Assembly: GCA_963978895.1 (NCBI GenBank)
Contig: OZ022247.1
Location: 19,630,427 to 19,694,426 of the forward strand
DNA: 64,000 bases
DNA from: Erpobdella octoculata
Taxonomy: Eukaryota > Annelida > Clitellata > Hirudinida > Erpobdellidae
Direction of reading: 5' to 3'
The notes below the pieces were generated by a model. It saw only the letters and a list, made by a program, of their open reading frames with translations, did no database searches and had not been told where the DNA came from. Positions 20,362 through 32,812 of the stretch are shown here, in pieces. Each line of letters opens with the position of its first letter. Position 1 is the stretch's first letter. Both the position numbers and the translations under genes were made by a program.

Positions 20362-20627
20362 CAGTGCTGGGTAGGTATTTCAAATATAAAATAAAATTTT
20401 TACAGTTATTACCTATATTTGAATGTTTTCAAAATACAAAGTACAAAGTACATTAAAGAATTTTGCTGTAAAAATACTAAAAAACTTTTTTAACACTTCA
20501 TACTGATACATCATCAACACGCATCACGAGTACGATTTAGCAAAACAAAGTTAACAAATGAAAATACAAAAATACTTTTAAATACGTATTTCAAATAAAA
20601 TGTATTTGAAATACTTACCCAACATTG
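20362..20627. mobile_element. hAT-type MITE, 266 bp, with 8 bp target duplication
   Basis: The ends are imperfect inverted repeats: CAGTGCTGGGTAGGTATTTC at the left, and the complement of CAATGTTGGGTAAGTATTTC at the right. The flanks are CTTCATGA at 20354-20361 and CTTCATGA at 20628-20635, an exact 8 bp duplication as made by hAT transposases. The interior is AT-rich and noncoding. A related copy is at 27721. Confidence 0.88.
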
Positions 20628-20635
20628 CTTCATGA

Positions 20636-21620
20636 TTGTTTTGTGTGGTACATGTAGATGTGTGATATATGATGGACAAAATTATTCTTTCTCTCATAAT
20701 TGATCATTTTTAAAAACAATCCTGAAAAACTTTCTTGTCAATATAAAAGGTGTGATCAGAAGTTATTTTCTACTTTTTGGCAGGGTTTGAACAATAAAAA
20801 ACCTCTTTTAAGAAGTCGCTTCTTTTTCTAGACATTTTTTCTATTACTTTATTTTCAACTTTTTGGCACTTGTTTCAAAAAAGTTATGTTGAAAACAGAA
20901 TGTTAGATTAAGCGACTGGGGTTTAGATTGTGATTTTTTGCAGCCCACCCACTTTCTCTCACATTATATGGCTAGATTTATATAAAAAAAATTTGTATTG
21001 TATTGTATTGTCTAGAAATTGTATTGTCATACATCGGCAAGGTGAACGCATCAGTCCAGAAACCAAGAAAGTGAAAGTCGTGGGTTTGATTCCTGGAGTC
21101 GGAAATTTGGGATCGAGCTCAAATTTAATTAGAAGTTGTTCTTTTCCGACTTAGGCAAAGTTTCAGCTCGCTACGATATCAGAAAGTTGGTGAAATTAAC
21201 GATAGTAGATTTTGGGAACCACATATAGACAGAAGCAAGCTAATATAAGAAAGTTGCTTAAAAAACTGTATTTTTGACATGGTATTTCTAGTTAAAATAT
21301 ATTTCAGTTGAATGATAAAATTTGGGCATTGATGGGTTGATTCCAAAATAGAATCACAACAAGCTATGCCGCAGCTGTTGCTTTAGTTTCGTATTACATG
21401 ATAATGTTCATGCGTGCACGTAAAATGAGACAGCAAATTGTTTTCTTTGTCTTATCCCCCTACTTTATCAGTCAATAAATCGAACGAATCTTCAATATTG
21501 TAACTGTTAGTTCTTTAAAGCGGAAGCTGTCACGGAAAACGCACAATATTCGCAAGTGCAGATAAACAGCAAATACTAACTCAAATTCTAACTAACTCAT
21601 TTTATCAATATACATAATTT
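20636..21620. other. No gene seen; weak SINE-like B box
   Basis: AT-rich. Near 21085 the sequence GTGGGTTTGATTCCTGG resembles a tRNA B box and could belong to a decayed SINE (about 21030-21120, plus strand). Nothing else is recognised. Confidence 0.3.
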
Positions 21621-21621
21621 G

Positions 21622-21716
21622 CTATGTATGTATGTATGCATGTATGTAAGTTTGTATGTATGTATGTATGTATGTATGTATGTATGTATGTATGTATGTA
21701 TGTATGTATGTGTGTG
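21622..21716. repeat. (TATG)n microsatellite at the LINE 3' side
   Basis: Mostly perfect TATG units with a few variants at the left end and TGTGTGTG at the right. It borders the 3' end of the minus-strand LINE at 21717. Confidence 0.95.
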
Positions 21717-24700
21717 TGTTTTAACTCTTTGCGAGCTTTCGTCGCCGAAGGTCTTCAGAAGAAGAACCTCTCATTTTTAGCGTTTCGGCCCTTAAACTTC
21801 TTGACGCTTTTAAGAGAGAGGTGGGCCCACGTCCGTTGATCAGGCGGACGCCCTTCGGCGAGAAAAATTTCCAAATTCCTAACTTGAAACACGAAAATTC
21901 AAAGTTCAGCAGAAAACTATTCGAAACAAGACTTGAAATCGCCGGAACGATTATCGCCCAATGTAAACAAGGCTAAACCATTTCGTGTGCATCTTGAAGC
22001 GCTTTCTTTTTTCTATTAGCGAAAATCCAAAAAGATGCAGCTTCAGCTGTCTGGGAGATCTCCTTGATGGCTCGAGTTTTTTCTCGGTTTGAAAAACCAA
22101 GAGCTTTCAGCAGTTTTAACATTGAGCTGCTAACCAACCCTCGAACGCCAACCTCGACTGCAAAAATTTCAGTCCTGAACCCTTTGGCATTCAAATCACA
22201 TGCTAAATCCCTATATCTCTCCTCTTTGAAAATATTGCTAGATTCCATGTTACTTTCCCATGGCACAGAGAGTTCAATCAGGAACATTGTCTTGGCCAAG
22301 TCGGAATATACAATTATATCCGGCTTTAAGCCGCTAGATCTCACTGCTTCTGGAAATTTTCTTTCGCCATCCAAATCAGCTGAAACCGACCAATCGTCGG
22401 CAGCACCCATCACACATTCAAAGTCTCTTGTAGATCTGAACCTGTGGAACTTCAGATTGCCTTCTCTCAAAAAGTAGATTTTCCTTTTCTGCTGTATTCC
22501 TCTTGTCTTTGCTTTCTTACACGCTTCTTTGACGAAGTCAAGCAATTTTCGGAGTACTTGGTTATGACGCCAAGTGTACCTCCCGTGTGAAAGTGAAAAC
22601 GAACAACAGGAAAGAACGTGAATGAGAGTCTCCGATTGAGAGAGTCTTTCAACTTCCATCTTCGAAGATTGCTGGATGACGGCAGTTGATCATAAACAGA
22701 TCTAATCAAAAAAGACAAACGTAGTGGTGTGTATTGCCAAATGTCTTTCCAAGAAAGTGAACGCTGAACAGCATTTTCCCATGTCGTCCAGTCTCCTTGT
22801 TGAGATAACTGAACAAACTTAATCATTCTCTGGGACTCGATAGCTTTCTTTCTTTCCTGAATGACCAGACTTGTTCGTTCACTGGTGCTGGCTTTTCACC
22901 ACCAAATTCGATGGGTTGACCCGAGACCCCGTTTGTCCTGTTGAACTGCCCCAACTCTTTCTGTCCAGCGTAAAGAGGCTTCAGCTTCTGCGATCTCCTT
23001 TCTGGCTACCCATTTCTTTCCGGACTTTACAAGAGGTCCCATCTCCACAATTCTTTGATCCGAAGAGTTATCCAGCATTAGTTGCGTACGGATCTTGTTT
23101 ATCTTAAACTCCTCAACCAAAGACTTCAGTGGCAACCTCAGTTTGGCAGTCTTGCTGTACAAAGCTACCGAAGAAAATCCCGGAGGCAGACCCAACCATT
23201 TCCTTGTAAATTTATTCATCTTCCTTTCTAGCTTTTCTACCAATGGTAAGCTCATCTCATACATTGATAGAGGCCAAAGCAATCTCGGTAATAGAACAAA
23301 CTGAAGCAACCACAATTTGAACCTGCTCTGGAGTGGGGCCGCATCAATTTTCTTCATATCTTCAAATGCCGATCGAAGAACCTCAGAACACCGTCCAGTG
23401 TCGTTAAGCGAATCGTCATACCACCTTCCCAGGCTCTTAACCGGTTCTTCTCTCAATGTTGGGATCCTGTTGCCAGCAACTGAAAACGTCACGTTGTCGT
23501 CAATCTTGCCTCGTCGCAGAGATAAGCTTCTTGACTTGGTTGCCTTGAAACTCATGCCGCACCATGATAGCAGCCCGCTGAATGCATCAAGAGCCCGTCG
23601 CATTGAGATACATTTGTTTAGAACCAAAGTTGTATCATCCATGAAGGCCTTCACCGATGGCATCAAGATACCTTTGCCAACGTAAGCTTCCTCCACGCGA
23701 GAACCCACTGCATTCAGAAGCAGCTGCATCGCTAATACGAAGAGAATGGGTGAAATTGAGCAGCCCATTGCTATACCAACTTCTAACTGGAACCATTCTG
23801 TTGAACAGGAGGACGTAGACAACCTCAATTTGAAATGTCCGAAATACTGTTGCAACATTTCTATCACAAAATTTGGAACATGATGCGATCTGAGAGTTCT
23901 CCACAACATTTGGTGACGAACGGCTCCATAAGCATTGGCAAAGTCTAACCAGACAATGTGCAAGCTGAGACGATTTTCTTTAGCTCTTTTCAATGCTTCC
24001 CAGATCACTAACGAATGTTCGATGCATCCTGGTACTCCTGGCACTCCTCCCTTCTGAACAGACCTGTCGATGTAATTGTTTTGAATTACATAGCTTGTCA
24101 GTCTCCGAGCAAGGACAGCAAAAAATATCTTTCCCTCGACGTTTAACAATGAAATTGGGCGAAACTGATGTATTTCCTTCGAGTCTTTTTCTTTCGGAAT
24201 AAAGATACCTTCTGCTCTTTGCCATTCGCTTTCAATTCTTCTTCTTTCCCATGAGCCCACGAGTAGAGAATGCAATAATCTCAATACTTCTGGGCATTTT
24301 TTGTAGATGAGATATGGCACCCCATTTGGTCCAGGAGCAGATCTGTTTCTTGTTCTGTAGAGAAATTGAGTAACTTCGAGTAACGAAATCATGCCTTCTC
24401 TGAAAGAAAAGTTTGGAAGTGGGATTTCTGGAAGATCGGTTCTTTCTTCTAACTGCTGATCTCCACGCGGGTCACGGAATGCGGACCGAAAATATTCATC
24501 GAGCGTTGCCTTGTCTGCTTGAAGCGTTCCTGACTTGGGTGGGTCCAGTAAATTTCTTCCATATTTGAATGGGTCTTTGATGAACTGAAACCTGGCATTT
24601 CTCTGATCTCTTTTCTTTATCCGAAAACGCTCGGCCTTCATTAGGGCAGACAAACGACGCCCCACACTCTGCCGCAGCTCTGCGAGACCAGCTTTTTCAT

Positions 24701-25017
24701 TTTCCTGGGCTCTTTTCCACCGCTTTCGTAACAGTTTCTTTTCTCTCTTCAGCTGATTGATTTCTCTTTGACGTCTAGAAATCATGCCTTCATTGTTTCG
24801 AACCTGACGTTTTTGTTTCACACCAAACAATTCAATGCTTTTTTCGTAAATAACATCAGTAAAGTCTTTCATACTGAAATTTGATGAATTTCTTGAACGT
24901 GTTTTGAGAAGTTTTGAGAGTGTTTCGTCCAACTTTTTCCATGCAATTGTATCTCCTGCTGCAGGAAAATCAATTCTTGGCCTAGGTTGACTGATTTCTA
25001 CTGATTTAATATTAAAT
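21717..25017 (-). mobile_element. R2-like LINE (RT plus restriction-like endonuclease) inside (TATG)n
   Basis: The body of about 3.3 kb lies between (TATG)n at 21622-21716 and (TATG)n at 25018-25056, both with the same orientation. Its coding part holds a reverse transcriptase and, C-terminally, a restriction-like endonuclease, the arrangement of the R2/NeSL/R4/Hero group. Several members of that group insert at fixed sites, some of them in microsatellites. Boundaries are set at the microsatellite edges. The 5' end may be truncated, because the frame runs out into the repeat. Confidence 0.75.
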
Positions 25018-25076
25018 GTATGTATGTATTTATGTATGTATGTATGTATGTATGTAACTCCACCTTGCTTTTGCAA
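21973..25076 (-). pseudogene. Reverse transcriptase-endonuclease ORF of the R2-like LINE, one stop and one frameshift
   Basis: The frame from 25076 runs through the microsatellite into SQPRPRIDFPAAGD and continues to a TGA at 22896. Visible RT blocks are SAPGPNGVPYLIYKKCPE, QFRPISLLNVEGKIFF, VQKGGVPGVPGCIEHS, VWLDFANAYGAV, GIAMGCSISPILFVL and FMDD (about 23632-23643) at the catalytic site. After the TGA the same frame continues in 22826-22467, and then shifts to 22659-21973. That last part has HVLSCCSFSLSHGRYTW (a remnant of the CCHC motif), KPDIIVYSDL with IELSVPWE, and FAVEVGVRGL, which fit the PD..D/E..K restriction-like nuclease. One stop and one frameshift make the copy non-functional as read. 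A sequencing fault at these two points cannot be excluded. Confidence 0.8.
25018..25056. repeat. (TATG)n microsatellite at the LINE 5' side
   Basis: About nine TATG units with one TATT, in the same orientation as the array on the other side of the LINE. Confidence 0.9.
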
Positions 25077-25205
25077 GCCAGTCCCAAGCCTGGAGAAAGG
25101 AGGAGGGAAAAGTTAAAAGGATCAAATTATGATCCACGACTGGAAGTACTTAGGTGCTTCTGACACAGCCGTTTCAGTCTTAAAACAGTTGGTGTAAAGG
25201 ACTAT
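25057..25205 (-). repeat. Left arm of a 150 bp inverted repeat
   Basis: Its reverse complement matches 25855-26010 over the whole length with scattered changes. Shared blocks are TTTTAAGACTGAAA, CACCTAAGTACTTCC, TCGTGGATCAT and GACTGGCTTGCAAAAGCAA (the right arm has AACTGG). A third, partial copy is at 30180-30255. The family is unknown. Confidence 0.7.
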
Positions 25206-25228
25206 AAACTATTATAAAAAAAAAAAAA

Positions 25229-25230
<2 letters not shown>

Positions 25231-25259
<29 letters not shown>

Positions 25260-25546
25260 TGTATGTATGTATGTATGTATGTATGTATGTATGTATGTAT
25301 GTATGTATGTATGTATGTATGTATGTATGTATGTATGTATGTATGTATGTATGTATGTATGTATGTATGTATGTATGTATGTATGTATGTATGTATGTAT
25401 GTATGTATGTATGTATGTATGTATGTATGTATGTATGTATGTATGTATGTATGTATGTATGTATGTATGTATGTATGTATGTATGTATGTATGTATGTAT
25501 GTATGTATGTATGTATGTATGTATGTATGTATGTATGTATGTATGT
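25231..25546. repeat. Long (TATG)n microsatellite
   Basis: About 79 uninterrupted TATG units after an A-run. The apparent proteins in all frames are artefacts of the four-base period. Confidence 0.97.
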
Positions 25547-25716
25547 AGAATCGGATCCAGGGGGGGGAAACTGAAAGCGAAAAATGAGTGGGAAAGCGAC
25601 AGGGAACGGATAACGACCGGGAGCGGGAGCGCAAGCGGGAAGGAAACGGGAGCTAAAAAGAAACGCATTAGGTAAAACTCTAAAAACCCCGGGCAACGCC
25701 GGGTGCCCCCGCTAGT
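25547..25716 (+). mobile_element. 3' end of a Helitron-like element, family A
   Basis: It has the purine-rich segment GGGAAGGAAACGGGAGC, then the hairpin CCCCGGGCAACGCCGGG, a short spacer and CTAG followed by T. The same segment ends the copies at 29585 and 31557. The left side is the microsatellite, so the 5' part is absent or replaced. Confidence 0.6.
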
Positions 25717-25849
25717 TAACAATAAATATGAGCTGATTTAATATTAAATTTGAGCTGATTTTGAGATTGAAGTTAGATAATTTTTTAATAATTTTTGAAT
25801 AAATATAAATGTACTAAAGCATTAATGTGTTAGTGTCAGGCATTGCAGC

Positions 25850-26035
25850 CCCACAAGTCCTTTACACAAGATGTTTTAAGACTGAAATGTCTGTATGTTG
25901 GAAGCACCTAAGTACTTCCTGTCGTGGATCATTATTTGATCCTTTTATTTTTTCTCTCCTCTTTTTTCTAGGCTTGGAACTGGCTTGCAAAAGCAAAGTG
26001 GAGTTCGTAAATACAATTAAATTTTTAAATATTTA
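25850..26035 (+). repeat. Right arm of the 150 bp inverted repeat
   Basis: Complementary to 25057-25205. The two arms enclose the long (TATG)n array and the Helitron end. Confidence 0.7.
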
Positions 26036-26529
26036 GTTGGGGCGCAACACCTTACACATCACAGAACACTCAAACATACATCCCGTCTAAATTGTCTCAG
26101 ACTGATATAGACGTTAATCAAACAAACAAAACAAATAAATTTAGTTAAATTTTTACTCAGTAACAAAAATATTTGCTCTCAATAGTTGAATATACAAGTT
26201 TCAGGAAAATTTCTGAAAGTTTCCGGAAAATGTTTGTTAAGTTTATGATGGGAAACTTTATGGAAATTTTAGATTACTAATTGCCACTATTGCCACATAC
26301 AAACGAAGTGAGTGAAACGCCTTCATCAACGGAGTATCTATTTTATATTGATATATAAACATTATTTAAATTTTTAGTTCCGGCTGCGGCAACCCTACAA
26401 ATGAAATTTTTTGAAATGTATAAAAAAGCAAATGGGTATAATCATTCTGAAGTTAAATGCAATAGAAGCAAAAAGTTTTATTTCAAAATAAAATATGTAT
26501 ATAGTCGAAAAAATAAAAAACTGGTCAAT
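26036..26529. other. No gene seen; 3' flank of the NEDD8-like ORF
   Basis: AT-rich. On the minus strand, downstream of the NEDD8-like stop, GAAATAAAAC near 26480 could serve as a polyadenylation signal. Nothing else is recognised. Confidence 0.35.
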
Positions 26530-26757
26530 TTAATATCCTCCTTTTACAAACAACAAACAAAAGGATCCAGCGGTTAGTTCGTAGTCTTCGACCGTTTTTT
26601 TGTTATTCATCAGTTCATCTTTGGAAACAAGCCACTGCAGCCCAGTTGGAATTCCTTCTTTTAATTCAATTTTTTCTTTCATTCTTTCAATTCGGTCAGA
26701 AGGTTCAACTTCAATTCCTAACTCCTTACCGGCAACTGTTTTTAATTTAATGAGCAT
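26530..26757 (-). CDS. NEDD8-like ubiquitin-fold protein, intronless
   Basis: The 75-residue ORF follows NEDD8/ubiquitin over its whole length: MLIKLKTVAGKELGIEVEPS, then DRIERMKEKIELKEGIP, KKTVEDYEL and a C-terminal VKGGY. It is closer to NEDD8 than to ubiquitin in IEVEPSDRIERMKEKIE. NEDD8 is joined to cullins through its terminal Gly-Gly. Here the usual Leu-Arg-Gly-Gly is Val-Lys-Gly-Gly with a single Tyr behind it. The usual Gln-Arg-Leu-Ile patch is QWLV, and position 48, a Lys in NEDD8, is Glu. The absence of introns suggests a retrocopy. The open frame suggests either a recent copy or one kept under selection. Whether it is expressed or conjugated is unknown. Confidence 0.7.
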   Translation of the reverse strand: MLIKLKTVAGKELGIEVEPSDRIERMKEKIELKEGIPTGLQWLVSKDELMNNKKTVEDYELTAGSFCLLFVKGGY

Positions 26758-26860
26758 TTTACGTTATTGTTAATAGATAGATAACAGTTAATAAAAACAA
26801 AATAATTTAAAAATAAAATGACCAAACCATGACTGAAGTGAAGTAGGAATAATATAAAAC

Positions 26861-27185
<325 letters not shown>

Positions 27186-27354
27186 ATAAGGAAACATAGC
27201 GTTGATATGTTTTTACGAGCCACATATATCAGAAACTTGGATGGCGTACAATCCACCACGAAATAACGCAAATATACATGTCTCAACTTCAGTCGAGTGT
27301 TGTGTTCAACATACCCCAACAAAAGCGCTTAACAACCACTGTTTTTTGGCGGTG

Positions 27355-27708
<354 letters not shown>

Positions 27709-27720
27709 TGTATATATATA

Positions 27721-27926
27721 CAGTGTTGGTTACGTATTTCAAATACATTTTATTTGAAATACGTATTTAAAATTCGTTTGTATTTTCATTTGTTACAAAA
27801 AGTATTTTAATATTTTTGCAGAAAAATACTTTAAAGTACTTTGTATTTTATGTTTTGGAAAACATTCAAATATAGTTATTTACTGTAAAATTTGTATTTT
27901 GTATTTGAAATACTTACCCAACACTA
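27721..27926. mobile_element. hAT-type MITE, second copy of the family at 20362
   Basis: It begins CAGTGTTGGTTACGTATTTC and ends GTATTTGAAATACTTACCCA then ACACT, the same inverted ends as at 20362-20627. Both sides are TA repeat, so the target duplication would be TATATATA and cannot be told from the array. Confidence 0.75.
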
Positions 27927-29240
27927 TATATATATATATATATATTATAAAAGCCCTCGTATATTATAGCAGCCCACGTCACTCACTCACTGATTCTGTC
28001 ACGCTTACGTAATTAGTCGTATAGACGATATCGATGTGCACGTAAGAATTTATTGCTCACAGGTGTGTAATAAAAGTTATTATGTAATTGTACCAATATA
28101 CACTCTCAGTCTAGAGATCAAAAGATGTGGCGCTGCTATAGAAAAATATTATATAATGAGATTTTAAAAAATCTCAGAAGCAAGGACCACTTTTCAACGA
28201 TGGCCGTCAATTCACAAGAAATGTCGTGTATACTGAAATTCTATAATTACTAATTATAGCACTCTTTAATTTTCACATCCTTTCAATTTATATGAAATAC
28301 TTTAGTAAATTGCAAATTTAAACACAATAAAAAATTTAATTAAATTTGCTTATATACAAAAAATATTTTATGGTTATCAAATGTCATTTTGGTTTTTTTG
28401 ACTATTTTTATAAAATGTTTCTAAAGTACATTGTAATTGTAAAACATCCGTCCTTGGGACGGGCAAAACCACTTTGATGCAAGCTCCGTTAAAAATAACG
28501 GCCCATTTCGCGTTAATCAATTTGCGTGCCAGATTCTCGACATGGCGAAACGCTGGAGTAAAACGGCAGTTGTCAGATTTATCAGTCATTTTATTTCAAA
28601 AGCTGACTGAAGTTTCGGAAAAACCATTTTCAGAGCTGAGAAACAAAACAACCTTTAGCAAAAATCAACGACAGAACATAAATGAACAAACTGACGTAAG
28701 CGAATGAAAAATAAAAAAATTTGATAAACAATTATGAGTAAGAGAGATAAAAATGTATTAGAAATTGATTAGTTATTATTAGGGTATAAAATAAAGTATT
28801 AAATTCAGTAAACGAATAGAAACTATTGCAAAGATATAGGTATAGTAAAAGAGATAGACATCAAATATGATTAAAAGAGATCAAAGTGCATGAAAATTAA
28901 TTATTATTAGAGTATGAAATAAATATTATTAAAGTCAGTAAACGAATATTAACTATTACAAGGATATAGAAACATAGCTTAGTGAAAAAAGAAAATCAAT
29001 TGTTGCCTCTATTTCGTCACGTCCGACGAAGAGTAATGTTAGGATTATTAATGAGGTGTGGAAGGATGTCGTTATTGGAAGGGTTAGTTGAAAACACGTC
29101 AGAAGGTTGAGTGGCAGCATGTAGTGCCGGTGGAGTAAGATTGTGAGAGACGTTGAATTGTGATTTATTGTCGTTAGTTGAAAAATCGTCAGAAGGTTGA
29201 TAGGCAGCGTGTAGTTTAAAAAATATTCTAAATAGATTAC
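27927..29240. other. No gene seen
   Basis: Mixed AT-rich sequence. A short palindrome-like block lies at 28430-28560, but no supported frame. A block near 29085-29130 (CGTCAGAAGGTTGAGTGGCAGCATGTAGT) recurs in altered form near 29185-29220, so an old transposon is likely. Confidence 0.35.
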
Positions 29241-29244
29241 ACCC

Positions 29245-29585
<341 letters not shown>

Positions 29586-30179
29586 TTCACTTTTGTTTTG
29601 TCAAAAGAAAACCATTAAAATTTCTACTTGATTGGATAACGGGAAGTTGGTTTTTTTTAGTGTTATGGGGTTCCAACGTATGGCTCAAGCAAGCAAGCGC
29701 GGTCAAGTTAATATAAAGGATTTAATAATTATAAACAAAGCGAAAACATGGCGATAGAGCCGCAGCGCAGGTTTTATGCAACTAAGCAGTAGGCAGTTTG
29801 CAGTTTATAATTACACAGCCTTTTATATATAGATATATAGATTAATAGTTAACAGGGTTCAATGTTTTAAGTTTAGAGAATTTTAATTCCATCTTTTAAT
29901 GTCTCAGGAATTTAAGTTTTATCTTGAAACTTTCAGGTGATTCCATTGAAATAGTTACATCACTCAGTTTGTTCTAGGGATTTACCACTATTCCACTGAA
30001 TAATCTTTGCTTTACGGCGCCATCTGCCTTTTACGAGGGCTTACTCTTATGACTTATAGTTCTTCTTTATTGGCAATTAAGAAAACCCTCATCATATTTC
30101 TCTATAATTGTTCGTAGTCGTATTCATATTTTGTCTCAAGACTGATATAGCAGTATGTAAGAAATATTAAATTACTTCC

Positions 30180-30260
30180 TGTCCCAGATCATACTTTGAA
30201 CCTGTCTCCTTTCTTTCTCCTCCTTTATCCAGGCCTAGGACTGTTTCACATCACCCGAGG
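30180..30260 (+). repeat. Third, partial copy of the 25057/25850 repeat
   Basis: TACTTCCTGTCCCAGATCAT, then a pyrimidine-rich stretch and CCAGGCCTAGGACTG match the inverted repeat arms at 25.1 and 25.9 kb. Confidence 0.5.
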
Positions 30261-30516
30261 CGGAGCTAGCAATTGTCGTAACTCACATCGGGATTATTAT
30301 AAATCACTTTCACTTTTGACAAACTAGATCAATACATATCCAGCCTATTACATTTGTTGTATGTCTTATCTAGATTTAACAAAAAACGCTTTATAGCAGT
30401 TGTAGCGATGATAAACGATAAAACTCATGCAAGCCATATGAAAATCGTTACCCGACTATACCCATTGATCCAACATCAGTTGGTTGGACAGAAACGAGAA
30501 TGTTATATTTGAAAAA

Positions 30517-31557
30517 TATATCTATATATAAAAATGGATGTTTGTTTGTTTGTTTGTGTGTCCTTTATGAATTGCTACATCATTCATCAGTTTCACACAG
30601 CCTTAAAAGTCAATAATGCAGTGGTTCTTAATCTTTTTTTTCCGCGCTCCCCTTCAGACAAACTCGATTTGACTGCACCCCCTACATTTGCATATAAGAA
30701 AATAAGCAAAATGTAAGTGATTTGCATCAACTGTTTTATTTTTTGTTTTTTTTGTTGCTTCCCACCAATTAGGTCAGAAAAATGAGGACTAATCTTTAAC
30801 AAGGTAATTCGCATATCATTACCGGCCTCCAATCAAATTTTTTGTTTGGTTTCCACATTTACCAAAGCAGAAAATCTAATTTCACACAAGTAGGCAGTAG
30901 CAAAAGAAATTATGAACGTTAGCTCACATTTGGCCAAAGCTGAGTAGCTATCTAAAAAAGAGTGTGAAGCTTTTTACTTTAACAATTCGATGAAAAACTA
31001 GGTAAGAGGCAATCAGGATTAGTTTTTCAATAAAATGACCAAATCCTAGTTGAGGTAAAATAGCTGCGGCGTCACACCAAGTTCTTTTCTGTTTAAGAAC
31101 ACAATCAATTTAGAATTGTTGGATTTCACTGCACTGGAATGCTCTTTTAGCTCGTTTGGTTTTAAATTGTCATTTGACAGGACTTTGTCACATTAAAAAC
31201 AATTCGGTCGTTTGTTGTGTGTCGTCTTTGTCAGTGATAAACGTGAAACCAAACTGAACACAGTTTTCTGAATATTTTCGTTGAAATGATAACCAGGGAC
31301 GGATCCGGGGAATGGGGAAATGCATCCCCCAGAGTATCAAGTAAATTTTTTGTTGGTAGAATATACCTGGTTTTGGAAAATAACTGGTGTTGAAATTAAA
31401 ATTTTAAAAAAATATCTACAATTGCCTCCCGATCATTAGCTTTTTTTGATCGGTCACAAAGTGAGCGGGAGAGCGAGCGGAAGAAGGAAACGGGAGCGAG
31501 AAAGAAAAACGATAGAAAAATCTCTAAACACCCCGGGCAAAGCCGGGTACCCCGCTA
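30517..31557 (+). mobile_element. Complete non-autonomous Helitron-like element
   Basis: The left end TCTATATATAAAAATGGATG followed by GTTTGTTTGTTTG has the TC start expected for Helitrons. The right end has the family A purine-rich block, the hairpin CCCCGGGCAAAGCCGGG and CTAA about ten bases later. Nothing in between encodes a Rep-helicase. A hAT-like end (CAGGGACGGATCCGG, about 31294) shows a nested insertion or capture. There are no inverted repeats or target duplication, as expected. Confidence 0.55.
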
Positions 31558-32012
31558 ACTAATATTTTTTAAAATTTGGACTTTTAGTTATAGCTCATTT
31601 TTTGAAACTTGTAACTAAAAAGTGCTTAATAAAAAAACTTTTGGCTGGCTGGCTGGTGAGGAAAATCAACCCGACAACTAGTCACCTTAGAGAGTTTTTT
31701 TTTTTTTCATAAAATTTGTGGCGAAAAGTTATTCCGGAGTTGATTATTTTATTTACTTTCCGCTTTGTTAGTTATTTCTTATGTGGAAATTTTTATAGTA
31801 TAACAATGAACAATTTCAACGGAGATAAGATAAGAGCGGGTGGTGCTAGTTAATAAGCGTTTCTACAATCCTTAAATGTGGCAATAAAATTACAGTTTGC
31901 ATTCTACACGACAAAAAAATGACAAAGATAGAAATTGAAAACAACAGAAACATCCAACGATTTGCAAATCAATAACGTTTCGATTTTTAAATGTGTCAGG
32001 TGGGTGAATCAT
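31558..32012. other. No gene seen
   Basis: AT-rich flank without recognisable features. Confidence 0.35.
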
Positions 32013-32017
32013 TCTAG

Positions 32018-32150
32018 TGTCGTAGTGGTGGTAGTAATCGTAGTGATGGTAGTAATCGTAGTGGTGGTAGTATTCGTAGTGGTGGTAGTAATCGTAGTGG
32101 TGGTAGTAATCGTAGTGGTGGTAGCGATAGCAGTGGTGGTTAGTAGTTAC
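32018..32150 (+). repeat. 18 bp minisatellite
   Basis: The unit GTAGTGGTGGTAGTAATC is repeated about seven times with single-base changes. The period is a multiple of three, so one frame reads as poly-Val. It is unlikely to be a gene. Confidence 0.85.
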
Positions 32151-32341
32151 AAAGATGGAAACATTTAAATGACGTTGGTTTATGTGTACCTACACCTGCT
32201 TTGGTTATCATATCTGCCATATCTCTCTAATGAACCATCATCTTTATTTATCAAACGTCAAATTTCCATCTTGGGTCCCACAATTTCGATGTTATTTTCT
32301 AAGAAAGATGATTTATTTTTCTTCTGAAAAAATTCTAGAAT

Positions 32342-32530
<189 letters not shown>

Positions 32531-32812
32531 TTGTAGCTTTATTTTATTTGTATCCCCCGTAAAACATTTCCGTGACAGCTTTCACTGTAAGGTGGCGCTA
32601 TATAAATTATCTTCACTTTACATTAATCCAATACTTGCTTTTTGTTTGCTTAAAACATAAGATAAAATAAAATGCACGAATAAAAAAAATTAGCTCGTTT
32701 TGTAAAATACCGCAAGAAAATATTTCAAAGATTGACAAAATATTGAGCTTTTTTGACCGAGTTATCGTAAGTAAACAGGATTAGAAAAAAAAGAAATTTA
32801 AGAGGTATTGCT

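Noticed and set aside
25231..25548. Long frames of repeated Met-Tyr-Val-Cys and Ile-His-Thr-Tyr in all directions
   Set aside because: They are caused by the four-base TATG period, which reads as a 12-base codon cycle. The same holds for the arrays at 21622, 44910 and 58532.
28377..28707. Opposed ORFs of 70 and 77 codons
   Set aside because: No recognisable motif, no splice or promoter context, and length near that expected by chance.
31935..32168. Poly-Val ORF of 77 codons
   Set aside because: It is made by an 18 bp minisatellite. The frame has no upstream exon or conserved part.
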